Shown: positions 42,478 through 52,256, numbered from the stretch's first letter. The stretch: 64,000 nt of DNA from Sandaracinaceae bacterium (GCA_016706685.1 JADJJE010000008.1:248001-312000); one strand, 5' to 3'. Translations and numbers: made by a program. Notes: generated by a model from the sequence alone, not told the origin.

Positions 42478-43369
42478 TCACGGCACCACCACCTCGTGCT
42501 CGGCGCTAGCGAACGCGCGGAAGCGCGCGGCGGTGCCGCTCGGGCGCGCTCGGCAGGGCCCAGCTGAAGCGCCGCCCGATCTCGAGGCCCAGGGATGCAG
42601 GCAGGCGCAGGCGCCCCGCGTCGAGGTCCTCGCCCATGGACCAGCGCGACAGGAACGCCACCCCGAGCGACAGCCCCACCGCGCGGCGGATGGCGGCCGT
42701 GCTGCCCAGCTCGAGGTCGAAGGGCATGGGCTTGCGGCCCAGCTTGCGCAGCGCGCGCTCCACCACGGTGCGTGTGCCCGAGCCCACCTCGCGCCACAGC
42801 ACCGGCGTGTTCAGGTCCACGTTGTGGCCCCGGAACGGCGAGTTGGCGGCCACCACCGGCAAGAGCGTGTCGTCCAGCAGCCGCTCGAGGCGCACACGGG
42901 GCGCGCGCGAGGGCCCTCCACCAGCCCGAGGGGCAGGGCGCCGCTCTCCCGTGCGATGATCCCGCTGGTGTTTCGCCACGATCAGGCGCAAGCCCGTGGC
43001 GCCTTCCTGCGCCCGGAAGCGCGCAAGCTTGGGCACCAGGCCCGCCGCGATGGTGGTGCTGGCGCCCAGCACCAGAGGCGCGAGCGGGCGTCGCGCGTGG
43101 TCACGTCGGCCACCAGCTCGTCCACAGCTGGGCGTCGATGCGGCGCGCGTGCAACAGCAGCCGGCGGCCCGCGTCGGTGGGCGTGACGCCACGCGCAAAG
43201 CGCTCGACAGCGTGACCCCCAGCGCCCCCTCCCAGCTTCTTTACGCTGGCCGTCCACGGCGGCTGCGAGAGGTGCAGCTGGCGCGCCGCTTTGGTGATGC
43301 TGCCGGCGTCGATCCACGGCACAGCACGGCGAGGTGGCGGGAGTCGAAGTCGTCGCGCGCGCTAGCCAT
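42478..43369 (-). CDS. LysR-family regulator, several frameshifts (YeiE-like by context)
   Basis: Start ATG 43369 (MASARDDFDSRHLAVL). The winged helix is readable as GSITKAARQLHLSQPP followed by SVKKLGGGA. The effector domain includes LVLGASTTIAAGLVPKLARFRAQE, NSPFRGHNVDLNTPVLWREVGSGTRTVVERAL and AIRRAVGLSLGVAFLSRWSM. The end FRAFASAEHEVVVP needs one shift near 42540. A YeiH-type exporter gene lies upstream in divergent orientation, as with yeiE and yeiH in E. coli, but here a lipoprotein gene is wedged between them. Confidence 0.75.
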
Positions 43370-43425
43370 AGGCGTGACTATGGCACATCTGCTCCGACCA
43401 TTCGTCACGGCGATGGATCGGAGGC
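43361..43425. repeat. LysR-promoter-type sequence, copy 1
   Basis: Begins at the LysR start codon and contains GCTAGCCATAG, TGGCACATC, ATTCGTC and GCGATG in that order. The same elements with the same spacing recur at 45142-45207 just before yeiH, with roughly three-quarters identity over about 65 bp. Likely the two halves of what was once one LysR-YeiH divergent promoter, duplicated around the inserted lipoprotein gene. Confidence 0.5.
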
Positions 43426-43713
43426 GTCTTCGCACGTGTCCACGGCAGTCACGCGCATGACCCGGCGCCCCGCTGGGTCCGTTGGCACGTCCAGCCGCGA
43501 CGGTGTTCTTCGCAGTTGCTGGACGGCACGGCCTTGACCGGCTGCGAAGGACGAGCACCTCGCCAGAAGTGACACCGCGGCGGTCCCACCGGCCAGATAG
43601 GGTGTCGAACGGACCGCTCGGCGGGCGCTCCGAGGCCTAGGTCGCACTGGTTCAGCACCACCCTTCGTCGTTTCATTCCCCAACTGGCTGGGCGCGCGGC
43701 CGTCGGCGGACCC

Positions 43714-45080
43714 GTGGACCACCGCGCTGCTGTCCCTCGTCGTGCTCGCCGCGCCCGGGTGCTACCGCGCCCACGAGGTCGCCGTCGACGACCCACCGGA
43801 CGCGGGTCGTCGACGGACGCGGGCACCCGGGTCGAGGTCATCGTGTCTGACCGACGAGGGCCACCAGGCGCCGAGACCGGCGGCGGGCGCCCTCGTCGTG
43901 GTCGAGGACTGCGCCAGCGGGCAACGTGGGAGGCCGTCTCCGGCGCCAACGGTGCGGCGCGCTTCGACTCGTCCGGCGCGACCTGCTGGAACGTCACCGC
44001 GGGTCATCGGGGACGAGGCGCTCAGTGTGCTCCGTGCGCCTGTGCCCTTGCCGGGGCCGCTCGTCCTTTCGTGAAGTGGTGGTCCAGCCTTCGGACGTGC
44101 TTTCGCCTTGGCAGCTGGAGGTGGAGGAGGACTGAATGGGGGTTCTTCCAGCTCTCGGCGCCCCGGGGTGCGGCGCGGGCTCCTGACGTTCGAGGGGCTG
44201 GTAGACCGCGACGCTGGCCCTCCGTGAAGGCATCGCCGTCGTGATCCACGACAGGCGGAACGAGCAGCGGCTGCGTGGGAGATCGTGAACCTCGTCGCCG
44301 TGCCCGGCGGACCTCTGCGAGCGAGGTCGCGCCTGCCGCTGGCGAGCTCCGAGGTCGGGCGACGCGACCGTGGAGGTCATCGTTGCAAGCGTCCAACACT
44401 GTACCCGCAATCCTTCGTGGATGAGGGGGTCGCGGTTTGGAACCTCTCCCACCACGTCACCACCCGGTCGCCTGGCGGGGGCTCTACGAGGTCGGCTTTC
44501 CGGACACGCTTTACGGGGAGACCCTGACCCCGACGCTGCTACGCCTCGTTTCCGGTGGGTGATGCTCCGGGGCGCGTCCGGGTGGTCACCACCCCAGGCT
44601 CAGCGGAACCAGGTCGTTGGTTCGCGCACGCGATGCCTGTGCCGAATCGGATCGCGTCGTGGGGCGACATCCCGGCCGTGAGCGGCGGCCACCGGTCCGT
44701 GATCCCCGGCGTCACGGTCTCGGACCACGAAGGAGCTCGCTCGACGAGCTGGTGATCGACGTGGGGGCGCAGGGCACCGCGGCCGCATGGTCTTGCGGAC
44801 GGCGGGACCCCGGCCCTTCCGCTGGAGCATCGAGAGCTTCGAGGTCGGGCGAGCCCGCTTCGAGGGCGTGCCACCCCTGCCAGCGACCGTGGAGGAGCGC
44901 GTCGCGCTCTCGGGGCGGAGCGTGTACGTGCAGTTCGGTGTCGTCGCGCCCTCGGCGGCATCCTACGCGCCGGACGACTCGTACCCGCTGACGGTGCCTT
45001 GGTGGTTCCGCGAAGGCTTCATCCTCGGTGATCCCGCGGAGTTCGGCCCCGAGCTCGCCCACTGCCCCGCCACCCCCTGA
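43714..45080 (+). CDS. Lipoprotein of unknown function, many frameshifts
   Basis: The start is uncertain. A lipoprotein signal is readable (TTALLSLVVLAAPGCYRAHEVAVDD), then GALVVVEDCASGQRWEAVSGANGAARFDSS across frames, resembling carboxypeptidase-regulatory-like or other beta-sandwich domains. The last intact block (44800-45080) reads FRWSIESFEVGRARFEGVPPLPATVEERVALSGRSVYVQFGVVAP and ends FGPELAHCPATP. The total would be about 450 residues. The gene separates the LysR and YeiH genes. No function is assigned. Confidence 0.45.
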
Positions 45081-45141
45081 AGGCCAGCCGCCCAGTGCGG
45101 CGCACAGGCCGGCGAGCGATGCGCTGGGTGGCCTGCTGCGC

Positions 45142-45207
45142 GCTAGTCATAGATGGGGGTGATGGCACATCGGATCAAACGATTCGTCCATGCGATGTGT
45201 CGGGGGC
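45142..45207. repeat. LysR-promoter-type sequence, copy 2, upstream of yeiH
   Basis: GCTAGTCATAG, TGGCACATC, ATTCGTC and GCGATG match the order in 43361-43425. The ATTCGTC-N3-GCGATG block lies about 25-40 bp before the YeiH start codon and could hold the LysR site. Confidence 0.5.
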
Positions 45208-45219
45208 ACCTTCAGGGTC

Positions 45220-46287
45220 ATGTCCACGCTCGACCTGCACCCCGGTCCCGTCCCGCTCGCAGCGCCTCTGCGCGCAGCCGCGGTGGTCCGTGCGTTCACT
45301 CGGTCACGCGGTGGGCTGCGCCGCGCCGTCGTCCCCGCGCTCGGCCTCGCCTGCCTGGTGATGCCCGGGCTCGGGTCGGTGGGCGCGCTGGCCCTGGGCG
45401 TCGCGGTGGCCTTCGCGGGGTGGAACGTGTGGGAGGCCGAGACCAACGCGCTGGCCAAGCGCCTGCTGATGCTGTCCGTGATGGGCCTCGGGGCGGGCCT
45501 CGACCTCGGCGCCGTGGTGGACGTGGGTCTCTTGGGCGCGGGCCTCGCGGTGGGCAGCATCGCCCTGTGCCTCGCGCTCGGCTGGGCGCTCGCGCGGCTC
45601 TTCCGCGTGGACGCGCTGACGGGGCTGCTGGTCACGGCCGGCACGGCCATCTGCGGAGGCAGCGCCATCGCCGCGGTGGCGCCCACCGTCTCGGCGCGCG
45701 CGCACCAGGTGACCGCGGCGCTCGGCACGGTGTTCACGCTCAACGCCGTGGCCCTGCTGGTCTTCCCGCTGGTAGGGCACGCGGCTCGGCGTGGACGCCC
45801 ACCAGTTCGGGCTGTGGTGCGCCGTGGCCATCCACGACACCAGCTCGGTGGTGGGCGCCGCCATGACCACGGGCCTGACGCCCTCGAGGTGGCCACCACC
45901 GTGAGCTGGCGGGCGCGCTGCGGATCATCCCGCTCACGGCGGCCCCTGGCCTTACCACCCCCTTCCGGCAGCGGCGTTGCGGCGCAGGCTGCCTGCCGGC
46001 ACGGCCACCGTGGACTCGCCCCGCCGGGGCCCGCGCCGCGCGCCCGTGGTTCCCGGGCTACCGTGGTGCTGGCGGCCGGCCTCGTGAACGCGTTCCCGGT
46101 CCTCGCGCCGCTCGGCGACGCAGCCAGCAGCCTCGCGCGGCGCCTGCTGGTGCTCGCGCTCTTCTTGGTGGGCGCCGCCCTCAGCGCGGCGCCTGCGTCG
46201 GTGGGCCTGCGCCCGTTCCTGCAGGGCGTCACGCCCTGGGTGCTAGTGTCGCTGGCGTCGCGGGGCGTGATCCTGGCCGTGACCTGA
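45220..46287 (+). CDS. yeiH: YeiH-family putative sulfate/anion exporter, two or three frameshifts
   Basis: 355 residues from ATG 45220, close to the family length of about 350. Roughly ten helices are predicted. Family markers are LAKRLLMLSVMGLGAGLDLGAVV and the re-entrant LVTAGTAICGGSAIAAVAPTVSARAHQVTAALGTVFTLNAVALLVFPLVGHA. The frame shifts at about 45782 (the true text GLWCAVAIHDTSSVVGAAMTTG lies in another frame) and returns for VLAAGLVNAFPVLAPLGDAASSLARRLLVLALFLVGAALS. The family is UPF0324/PSE. The role in sulfite or cysteine-related anion export is by analogy. Confidence 0.8.
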   Translation: MSTLDLHPGPVPLAAPLRAAAVVRAFTRSRGGLRRAVVPALGLACLVMPGLGSVGALALGVAVAFAGWNVWEAETNALAKRLLMLSVMGLGAGLDLGAVVDVGLLGAGLAVGSIALCLALGWALARLFRVDALTGLLVTAGTAICGGSAIAAVAPTVSARAHQVTAALGTVFTLNAVALLVFPLVGHAARRGRPPVRAVVRRGHPRHQLGGGRRHDHGPDALEVATTVSWRARCGSSRSRRPLALPPPSGSGVAAQAACRHGHRGLAPPGPAPRARGSRATVVLAAGLVNAFPVLAPLGDAASSLARRLLVLALFLVGAALSAAPASVGLRPFLQGVTPWVLVSLASRGVILAVT

Positions 46288-46337
46288 ACGAGGACGGCCG
46301 TCGCCCTCGCGCGCAGAACGTGGACGTGGACGTCGTC

Positions 46338-46777
46338 CACGTCAGTCGACTCGTCACAAGTCCTGGATGGGTGACCGGCAAGCCGAATCGGCTTCTGGGA
46401 AGGCGATTAGGGCACCCCGGCTGAAGCCGAGGGCAGCAAACTACGCATGGATAGTCCTAAAGTCCCCGCCTGTCGGCGCGGACTGCGTGGCTGACAGCAG
46501 GGTGTGTTCTACCGACGTGCCCGGACGCAGAGGCTCCGCGGAGCCTCACGGCATGGGGTGTCCGGGTAACCTTGGTGAGACGGTCGTCAACCTCGCTTCC
46601 AGCTAGTCCGCCTCGCGCGGACTTTCCAGGTCGCCGGGGCCTGGTTTGCTGCCCCGGCTTCAGCTCAAGGTGCCCAAGTGCCATGAAACAGGCTGTATTC
46701 ATCGACAGCCGAAGCCCGCCCAAACCCTCCGGAACCGTCCCCGGTCGCCTGGCACTTGCGACGAGTCGATAGACGTG
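46338..46777. ncRNA. 440-nt repeated element with terminal inverted repeats, copy 1 (candidate structured RNA)
   Basis: The ends carry TCGACTCGTCACAAGTC (46346-46362) and its near inverse complement ACTTGCGACGAGTCGAT (46754-46770), extending to about 26 bp. Inside, a 38-nt block (46430-46467, containing GCAAACTACGCATGGATAGT) and GGGTAACCTTGGT (46564-46576) are identical to copy 2. Hairpins at 46381-46394, 46418-46429 (CGGC-TGAA-GCCG) and 46606-46622 (GTCCGC-CTCGC-GCGGAC) are kept in copy 2 with compensating base changes. No ORF is inside. It lies between yeiH and the SDR gene. The strand is not fixed; the features above read on plus. Confidence 0.6.
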
Positions 46778-46823
46778 AGACGTGCTCGTGCTCGTGCTCG
46801 TGCTCGCCTCCCGACCACACCTC

Positions 46824-47704
46824 TCAACGCTCTGGGGAAGCGCACCCGGTGATCTCGCCTCGCTCGCCTCCCAGAGCTTCGCCGCAGCGCGGTCGTCAGC
46901 GCGATGCGCTTCGGCGCAGTCACCTGGCAGTCCACGATGTACTGCCCGGTCACGTGCTCGAGCTCGGGGTGCGTGGCCGCGTAGGTGGCCCGCGGTAGCC
47001 CTCGGACTCGTCGATGCTGAACTGCTTCCACGCCGTCCCCAGGATCAGCTTCAGCGGCCCCGGGTTGTTGCCGATGCCGAGGTTCGTGAAGATCAGCCCC
47101 GGGTGCACCGCGTTCGTGGTGATGGACTCGCCGGCGAGGCGCCGGGCCAGCTCACGCGTGAAGCAGATGTTCCCGAGCTTGCTCGCCGAGTAGGACCCGA
47201 GCGGCCAGTAGAACCGCTTGAACGTGAGGTCGTCGAGCCGCAGGCGCCCGATGACGTAGCTGTTGGAGGTGACGTTCACCACGCGCGCGGCGGGGGCGCG
47301 GCGCAGGGCGGGCAGGAGCCGCAGCGTCAGCGCGAACGGGGCAAGGTAATTTACGGCCATGGTCATCTCGTGCCCCTCGTCGGTGAGCAGCCGGCGCTGG
47401 TTCACGAGCCCGGCGTTGTTCACCAGGATGTCGAGCGGCACGCCCAGCGCCAGCACCTCGCGGGCGGCGCGCTCCACTTCGCGCAGCAGGCTCAGGTCGG
47501 CGATCACGCGGATGGGCTCGGGGCGCCCGCGGCGCGCAGCGCGGCCTCCACCTCGGCGCAACGCGCAGGGCTGGGGCCACCAGGATCACGGTAGCGCCGC
47601 GCCCGAGAGCGAGCGCGGTGCCGCGGCCGATGCCGCTGGTGGGGCCGGTGACCAGCGCGTGCTTGCGGCAGGTCGGGGATGCTGGCGTGGTCGAAGGTGC
47701 TCAT
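46824..47704 (-). CDS. Short-chain dehydrogenase/reductase, frameshifted
   Basis: About 290 residues from ATG 47704 (MSTFDHASIPDLP). The cofactor motif is readable as ALVTGPTSGIGRGTALALGRG across a shift near 47660. The intact middle frame gives PLDILVNNAGLVNQRRLLTDEGHEMTMAVNYLAPFALTLRLLPAL, then RVVNVTSNSYVIG and the catalytic YSASKLGNICFTRELARRL, and NAVHPGLIFTNLG. The long C-terminal part (GQYIVDCQVTAPKRIAL) is typical of retinol-dehydrogenase-like SDRs. Shifts near 46990 and 46890 make the exact end uncertain. The substrate is unknown. It is on the same strand as the oxidoreductase, sulfotransferase and MBL genes upstream. Confidence 0.75.
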
Positions 47705-47747
47705 CGGGTCTCGTGGTCTCGGGGAGGGGTCTCGAACGGGTGCAGGG

Positions 47748-48775
47748 TCAGCGTGAGGCGCCGGCCGCGAGGCGCGCCAGCACCGCGGCGTCCCCTTTGC
47801 TGGGCAGCCCGGCGGCCAGGTAGAGCGCGTCGATCACGCGCATGTTGGCGACCGCGTCGTCGGCGGTGGTGGTGGGTGGCACGCCGGTGCGCACGGCCTC
47901 GGCAAAGGCGGCGAGCTGCGCGCGGTAGGTGGACCCGCCGGGCACGCGCTCCACGCGCTTCGCGCCGTCCGTGCGCACCACCAGGCGGTGGTAGACCTCC
48001 GGGCTTGATGAAGTTGAGGATGTCGATGCGCCCGCGCGAGCCCCACGAGCTTCATGGACACGCTCAGCAGGCGGCTGCAGCGCATGCCCACGAAGAGGTC
48101 CACCTTGGCGCCGCTCGTGGGCGGCCGCAGCGTGGCCTCCATCTGCCGGTCGATGAGCGTGCCGTGCAGCTTGGCGCGCGCGCTATCCACCACGGGCTCC
48201 TCGCCGGTCACGGCGCGCACGAAGCCCACCGGATAGCAGCCCATGTCGATGGTGCCGCCGCCGCCCGTGCGGTAGTCGAAGCGGAAGTCGTCGAACGGCA
48301 GGTAGGCCGAGAAGCTGGCGTCGATGGACCGCAGCGCGCCGATCTCCCCGAAGCGACGATGCTGCGCACGCGCCCACCAGCGGGTGGTAGCGGAAGTGCA
48401 TGGCCTCGGCGACGATCAGCCCCGTGCCCGCCGCGGCCTCGGCGATGCGCGTGGCCTCGCTGGCGTTGGCCGCCATGGGCTTCTCGCACAGCACGTGCTT
48501 GCCCGCCGCGATGGCGCGCAGCGTCCACTCCACGTGCATGCTGATGGGCAGCGGCACGTAGACCGCGTCGATGTCCGGGCGCGCCAGCAGCTCGTCGAAG
48601 GAGCGGTGCGCTGGGGATGCCGTGCTTGCGCGCGCGTACTTCGCGAGCGCCTCGGGGCCCCTGGTACTCCTCGGCCACCGCCACCACCTCCACATCGGGC
48701 AGGGGTGCGGGCGTTGTTGATGAGCGCGAAGGGCGCGATGCGGGCGGCGCCCAGGATGCCGATGCGTAGCGTCAT
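47748..48775 (-). CDS. Gfo/Idh/MocA-family oxidoreductase, frameshifted
   Basis: About 342 residues. The N-terminal Rossmann motif (RIGILGAARIAPFALINNAR) is followed, across shifts near 48705 and 48655, by HRSFDELLARPDIDAVYVPLPISMHVEWTLRAIAAGKHVLCEKPMAANASEA, with the family signature EKP whose Lys is catalytic. The C-terminal beta-sheet domain includes DMGCYPVGFVRAVTGEEPVV and ends ADDAVANMRVIDALYLAAGLPSKG. The family oxidises sugars and related alcohols with NAD(P). The ATG overlaps the sulfotransferase stop by 4 bp. Confidence 0.8.
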
Positions 48776-50105
48776 GACTCCTCCACGCGCACGGGGAAGC
48801 GCTCGAAGTAGAAGGCGAAGCGCCGCCGCAGGTCCTCGGGGCGCACCCCGAAGCCGCGCTCGAGGTCGTACTCGAGCCGCCCGTCCTTGCCGCGCGGGTG
48901 CGCCTCGAGGAAGGCCGCCTGCTCCGCGCGCGACGCGCTGGTGCGCGGGATGCGAGCGCGCCGGTAGATGGTGTCGAGCGTGCCCTCGGTGTCCTTCATG
49001 AACGCGTGGAACAGCACGTCGTGCGAGCGGTTGGCCGGAATCCGCTCGCGGTCCTCGACCCCGCGCCGCAGCAGCCGCTCGATGCGCTCCGCCCAGTAGG
49101 CGATCAGCCGGTCGGCGTCCACGCGCGTGCGCCCCACGCGCTCGGCGTAGCCCAGCATCGGACGGTGGACTGGATCACGGCCACCGGGTCGCGGTGCGTG
49201 GAAGATCACGGTGGCGTCCGGGGAACGTGGCGTCCAGCGCGGGCAGGTTCTCGAGGTGCTGCGGGGCACTTCAGCACGAAGCGTCGCGCCGGGCTTCCCG
49301 GCTTGCCGGTCCTGCCACTGAATCAGCTGGAGCGCGCGCTTCATGTACGCGAAGTGCGGTGTCTGGTCGGTGCGGGAAGCTGTGGTCGCGGTAGCGCGGC
49401 ACGCCCCGTCCACTCGAACACGTAGCTCGCGAAGTCCGGCCCCATCAGGCTCGATCTCTTCGTGGATGTGGTCCGGCGTCAGGGTGCATGGCCGCGAGGT
49501 GCGGCACCGCGAGGCGCATGCCGACCCACTTGCCGGTGCAGCGCAGGTAGCGCGGGTCGGCCGACAGCGTGGTGACGCCCAGGCAGTCGCGCGCCTTGTC
49601 GGGCAGCGCCTGGTCCAGGCGCGAAGAGCGCGCGCCCAGCTTGCCCGGAGCGCGCTCGCGCGGGTTGGGCACGGGCTCGAGCAGCTCCCACAGCGGCAGC
49701 GAGCGGAAGCGGCTGTCGGCGGCCAGCAGGTTCACCAGGTGCGTGGTCCCGCTGCGCGGCAGGCCGGCCACGATCACGGGCGCCGCGATCACCTCTTGGT
49801 CGATCTCGGGGTGGCGCGTGTACTGGTCCTGCATGAGCAGGCGGTTGCTGGCGTAGCGCACGAGATCCCCGTGCACGGTCTGCTTGCCCAGGCCCGAGAG
49901 CGTCTCGTCGGCGCGGTAGTCGGCCAGCAGCAGCTCGAGGCGCGCTGCAAGTCCATGGGCCCGAAGTCGTTGAGCCCCGTGCGGCGGCGCGCGGAGTCAG
50001 CACGCTGTCCGTGTCGAGGCGCACCGCCCCGCGCTCGGCCAGCCGCTTGAGGCGCCGCTGCGTGGGCGTGAGCACCAGCTCGCGCAGGTCGTCGATGCGG
50101 ATCAC
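48772..50105 (-). CDS. Sulfotransferase-family protein, frameshifted
   Basis: About 440 residues from GTG 50105 (VIRIDDLRELVLTPTQRRLKRLAERGAVRLDTDSVL). The PAPS-binding loop is clear in VIAAPVIVAGLPRSGTTHLVNLLAADSRFRSLPLWELLEPVP. Downstream blocks are TPHFAYMKRALQLIQWQ and RRRFAFYFERFPVRVEES at the end. Several shifts fall between 49190 and 49930. The layout matches sulfotransferase family 3-like proteins of bacteria that transfer sulfate from PAPS to lipids or secondary metabolites. It neighbours an alkylsulfatase-like hydrolase, suggesting sulfate-ester metabolism; this link is inference. Confidence 0.75.
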
Positions 50106-50134
50106 GTCCGGCTGCGCGTCGCTGGTCGCCGCCT

Positions 50135-51762
50135 TCAGGCCTTCTTCACGGGCCGCTTGATCTTGGTGAAGATCTCTGCCCAGGTGGATGGCCACTCCCC
50201 TGCGGTCGCCCTCGAAGCGCAGCTTGCCCTGCATGGCCGCCTTCAACGGGTGCAGGTCGCCGTAGTTCAGCGCCACGAAGTCGGCCGTGCTCATGCCGAT
50301 GCAGCAGCTGGGCGAGGGGTGCGCGCCCTCGTGGATGCGGCAGGTGCCGTTCTCCACCACCACAGCCCACGTGCCGCCTCGGGGGGCGGTCAGCTCTACT
50401 GATAGACCGCGCGCAGCCCCGGCACCGGCGTCCGGCACGAACCGCGCGGGCATGCCCGCCATCAGGCTCGCCACCTCGCCCGCTGCGCCTGCTCGCCGGC
50501 GCGGCGAGCAGCGCCTCGTCCAGCTTGCGCTCCTGCGCGCGCAGCCAGCCACCCAGCCAGAAGTTCTTCGCGTCCTCGGGCTGCTCCAGCAGGTGCGCGT
50601 GCGCGTCGCGGGCGAGCGCGAGCGCTCCGCGGTGGCCGGGCTGGGCCTCGAGCGCAGCCTCGGCGAGGCCCAGCGCGCGCAGCGGATCGGAGACCAGCAG
50701 CGCGAGCCCTTCGTCCACCACGCGGTCGGGCCCCAGCAGCGCCGACAGCGTGCCCGTCACGGGCGCGGCGGGGTACAGTCGCGCATGCTGCGCAGCTTGA
50801 ACCAGCCCAGGTAGCTCTCCCAGATGGTGCGGCAGGCCCCAAGACGCCCTGCCGCAGCCCTCGCCCACGTACAGCTCGTCCGGCAGCCGCAGCTCGCGTG
50901 CGACGTCGTCGATGTCGCGGCCCTGGTTGATGCCCAGCACCGTCTGGTCGTGCACGTAGCGCACCGCGGCCTCGAGCCGGTCGAGGCACGCGCGGATCAG
51001 CGCGCCGCCCTCGATGGGCAGGCCGTGCCCGGTGATCAGCACCTCGGCCCCGAGCGCCCGCACGCGGTCGAGCGTGTCGAGATACGCCAAGGGGTCGCGG
51101 TAGCGGTCGCCGCGCACGGTGTTGAAGTTGGGGAAGTGCGGGAACAGCGGCCCGAACGTGTTGCCCACGAACGCCGTGCGCGTGGTGGGCAGCCAGATGA
51201 CGGGTTGTCGATGGTCTCGCCGCCCGGGCAGCTCAGCAGCTCGAAGCGCACGTTGCCGGTCTCCACCACCAGCTGCTCGCTGAAGACCTCGTCGGGCACC
51301 GGCGCGTCCTGCACCACCACGTCGGGGTGGTGCGCCGCCACCTCGAGCGCGTGGTCGATGACCTCCTGGAACCACACGTAGCTGTGCGGTCGCCGCCGGG
51401 CCGCGATGCGCGCGTCGTCGGCCTGGCAGCGCAGGTTGTTGGCCTGCGCGATGAAGCGCGTGCCCGCCCTCGGCGTAAGAGCCCCACGCCGCCCACGTGG
51501 TCCACGTGCCCCTGTGTCACGAGGATGTGCGTGGTGGGCAGCCGGCTCACCGCATCGAAATTGCGCTCGTGCGTGAGCGCCTCGAAGCCGAGCCCGGTGT
51601 TCACGATCACGCGGCCCCCCGCGGTGAGCACCATGTACGCGTTGGACGTGCCGGGCGACATGTGGATGCCGGCGCCACCTCCGCGCCTCAGGTGCGCTGG
51701 CCGCGGCGCAGCGCTTCGTCGCCCCAGGGGCGCTGGTTCACGAGCTCTCGTACGGGGTCCAT
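50135..51762 (-). CDS. Alkylsulfatase-like metallo-beta-lactamase-fold hydrolase with SCP2-like C-terminal domain, frameshifted
   Basis: About 540 residues from ATG 51762 (MDPVRELVNQRPWGDEAL). The order is SNAYMVLTAGGRVIVNTGLGFEA, the metal motif THILVTQGHVDHVGG, WFQEVIDHALEVAAHHPDVVVQD, then FVGNTFGPLFPHFPNFNTVRGDRYRDPLAYLDTLDRVRALGAEVLITGHGLPIEGG (second metal half). A helical dimer domain (GEGCGRASWGLPHHLGELPGLVQ) precedes an SCP2-like lipid-binding domain. This is the plan of SdsA-type alkylsulfatases. In the HxHxDH motif the first His is Gln. About four shifts occur. It is upstream of the sulfotransferase and is probably the first gene of the operon. Confidence 0.75.
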
Positions 51763-51773
51763 CGGGGCGAATG

Positions 51774-51789
51774 TAATACGACCGTATTA
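51774..51789. promoter_or_regulatory. Perfect palindromic operator upstream of the MBL-hydrolase operon
   Basis: TAATACGACCGTATTA has two 7-bp arms around a 2-bp centre, 12 bp upstream of the MBL-hydrolase start codon. AT-rich arms stand out in this GC-rich DNA. The TetR-family gene at 52359, facing away, is the obvious candidate to bind it. Confidence 0.6.
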
Positions 51790-51826
51790 TGTTGGCAAGC
51801 TCGAGGTTGGCGTTGCCGTGAACGGC

Positions 51827-52256
51827 GACGTCTATCGACTCGTCACAAGTCCTTCGTAGTGATGGGCATGCCGAATCGGCTTCTGGAAAGGCGATTAGGG
51901 CACCCCCGCCGAAGCGGAGGGCAGCAAACTACGCATGGATAGTCCTAAAGTCCCCCGCCTGTCGCGTGGACTACGGCTGATAGCGGGTGTGCTCCACCAA
52001 GGGACCCGGACGCAGCCGTTCCAGCCGCCTCCCTGTGTGGGGCCCGGGTAACCTTGGTAGGCCGGTCACCAACCTTTCCACCCGGTAGTCCCCTCGCGGG
52101 GACTTTCAGATCGTCCGGGGCCTGGTTGCTGCCCCTCGGCTTCGGCCGGGGTGCCCAAGTCTTGAAACACGGTGGATTCCTCGACAGCCAGAGCCCACGG
52201 AGAACCCTCCCAGACCTCCTTTGGTCGCCATCGACTTGTGACGAGTCGATGAGACG
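51827..52256. ncRNA. 430-nt repeated element with terminal inverted repeats, copy 2 (candidate structured RNA)
   Basis: The ends are ATCGACTCGTCACAAGTC (51834-51851) and ACTTGTGACGAGTCGAT (52234-52250), a perfect inverted match over 17 bp. It shares the 38-nt block (51918-51955) and GGGTAACCTTGGT (52046-52058) with copy 1. The hairpins at 51906-51917 (CCGC-CGAA-GCGG) and 52088-52103 (GTCCCC-TCGC-GGGGAC) differ from copy 1 by paired changes. It fills the space between the MBL-hydrolase operator and the TetR gene. No ORF, reverse transcriptase or RNA-guided nuclease gene is nearby. Confidence 0.6.

Noticed and set aside
46338..46777. Group II intron
   Set aside because: No domain V-like catalytic hairpin, no GUGYG start and no intron-encoded reverse transcriptase can be seen.
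46783..46806. GTGCTC tandem repeat at the 3' end of the SDR gene
   Set aside because: Only four units; too short to call a functional repeat, and it lies just outside element copy 1.
46338..52256. Retron ncRNAs
   Set aside because: The inverted ends resemble a1/a2 repeats, but no reverse transcriptase gene is adjacent to either copy and no clear branching-G msr start was found. Kept only as a possibility to test.
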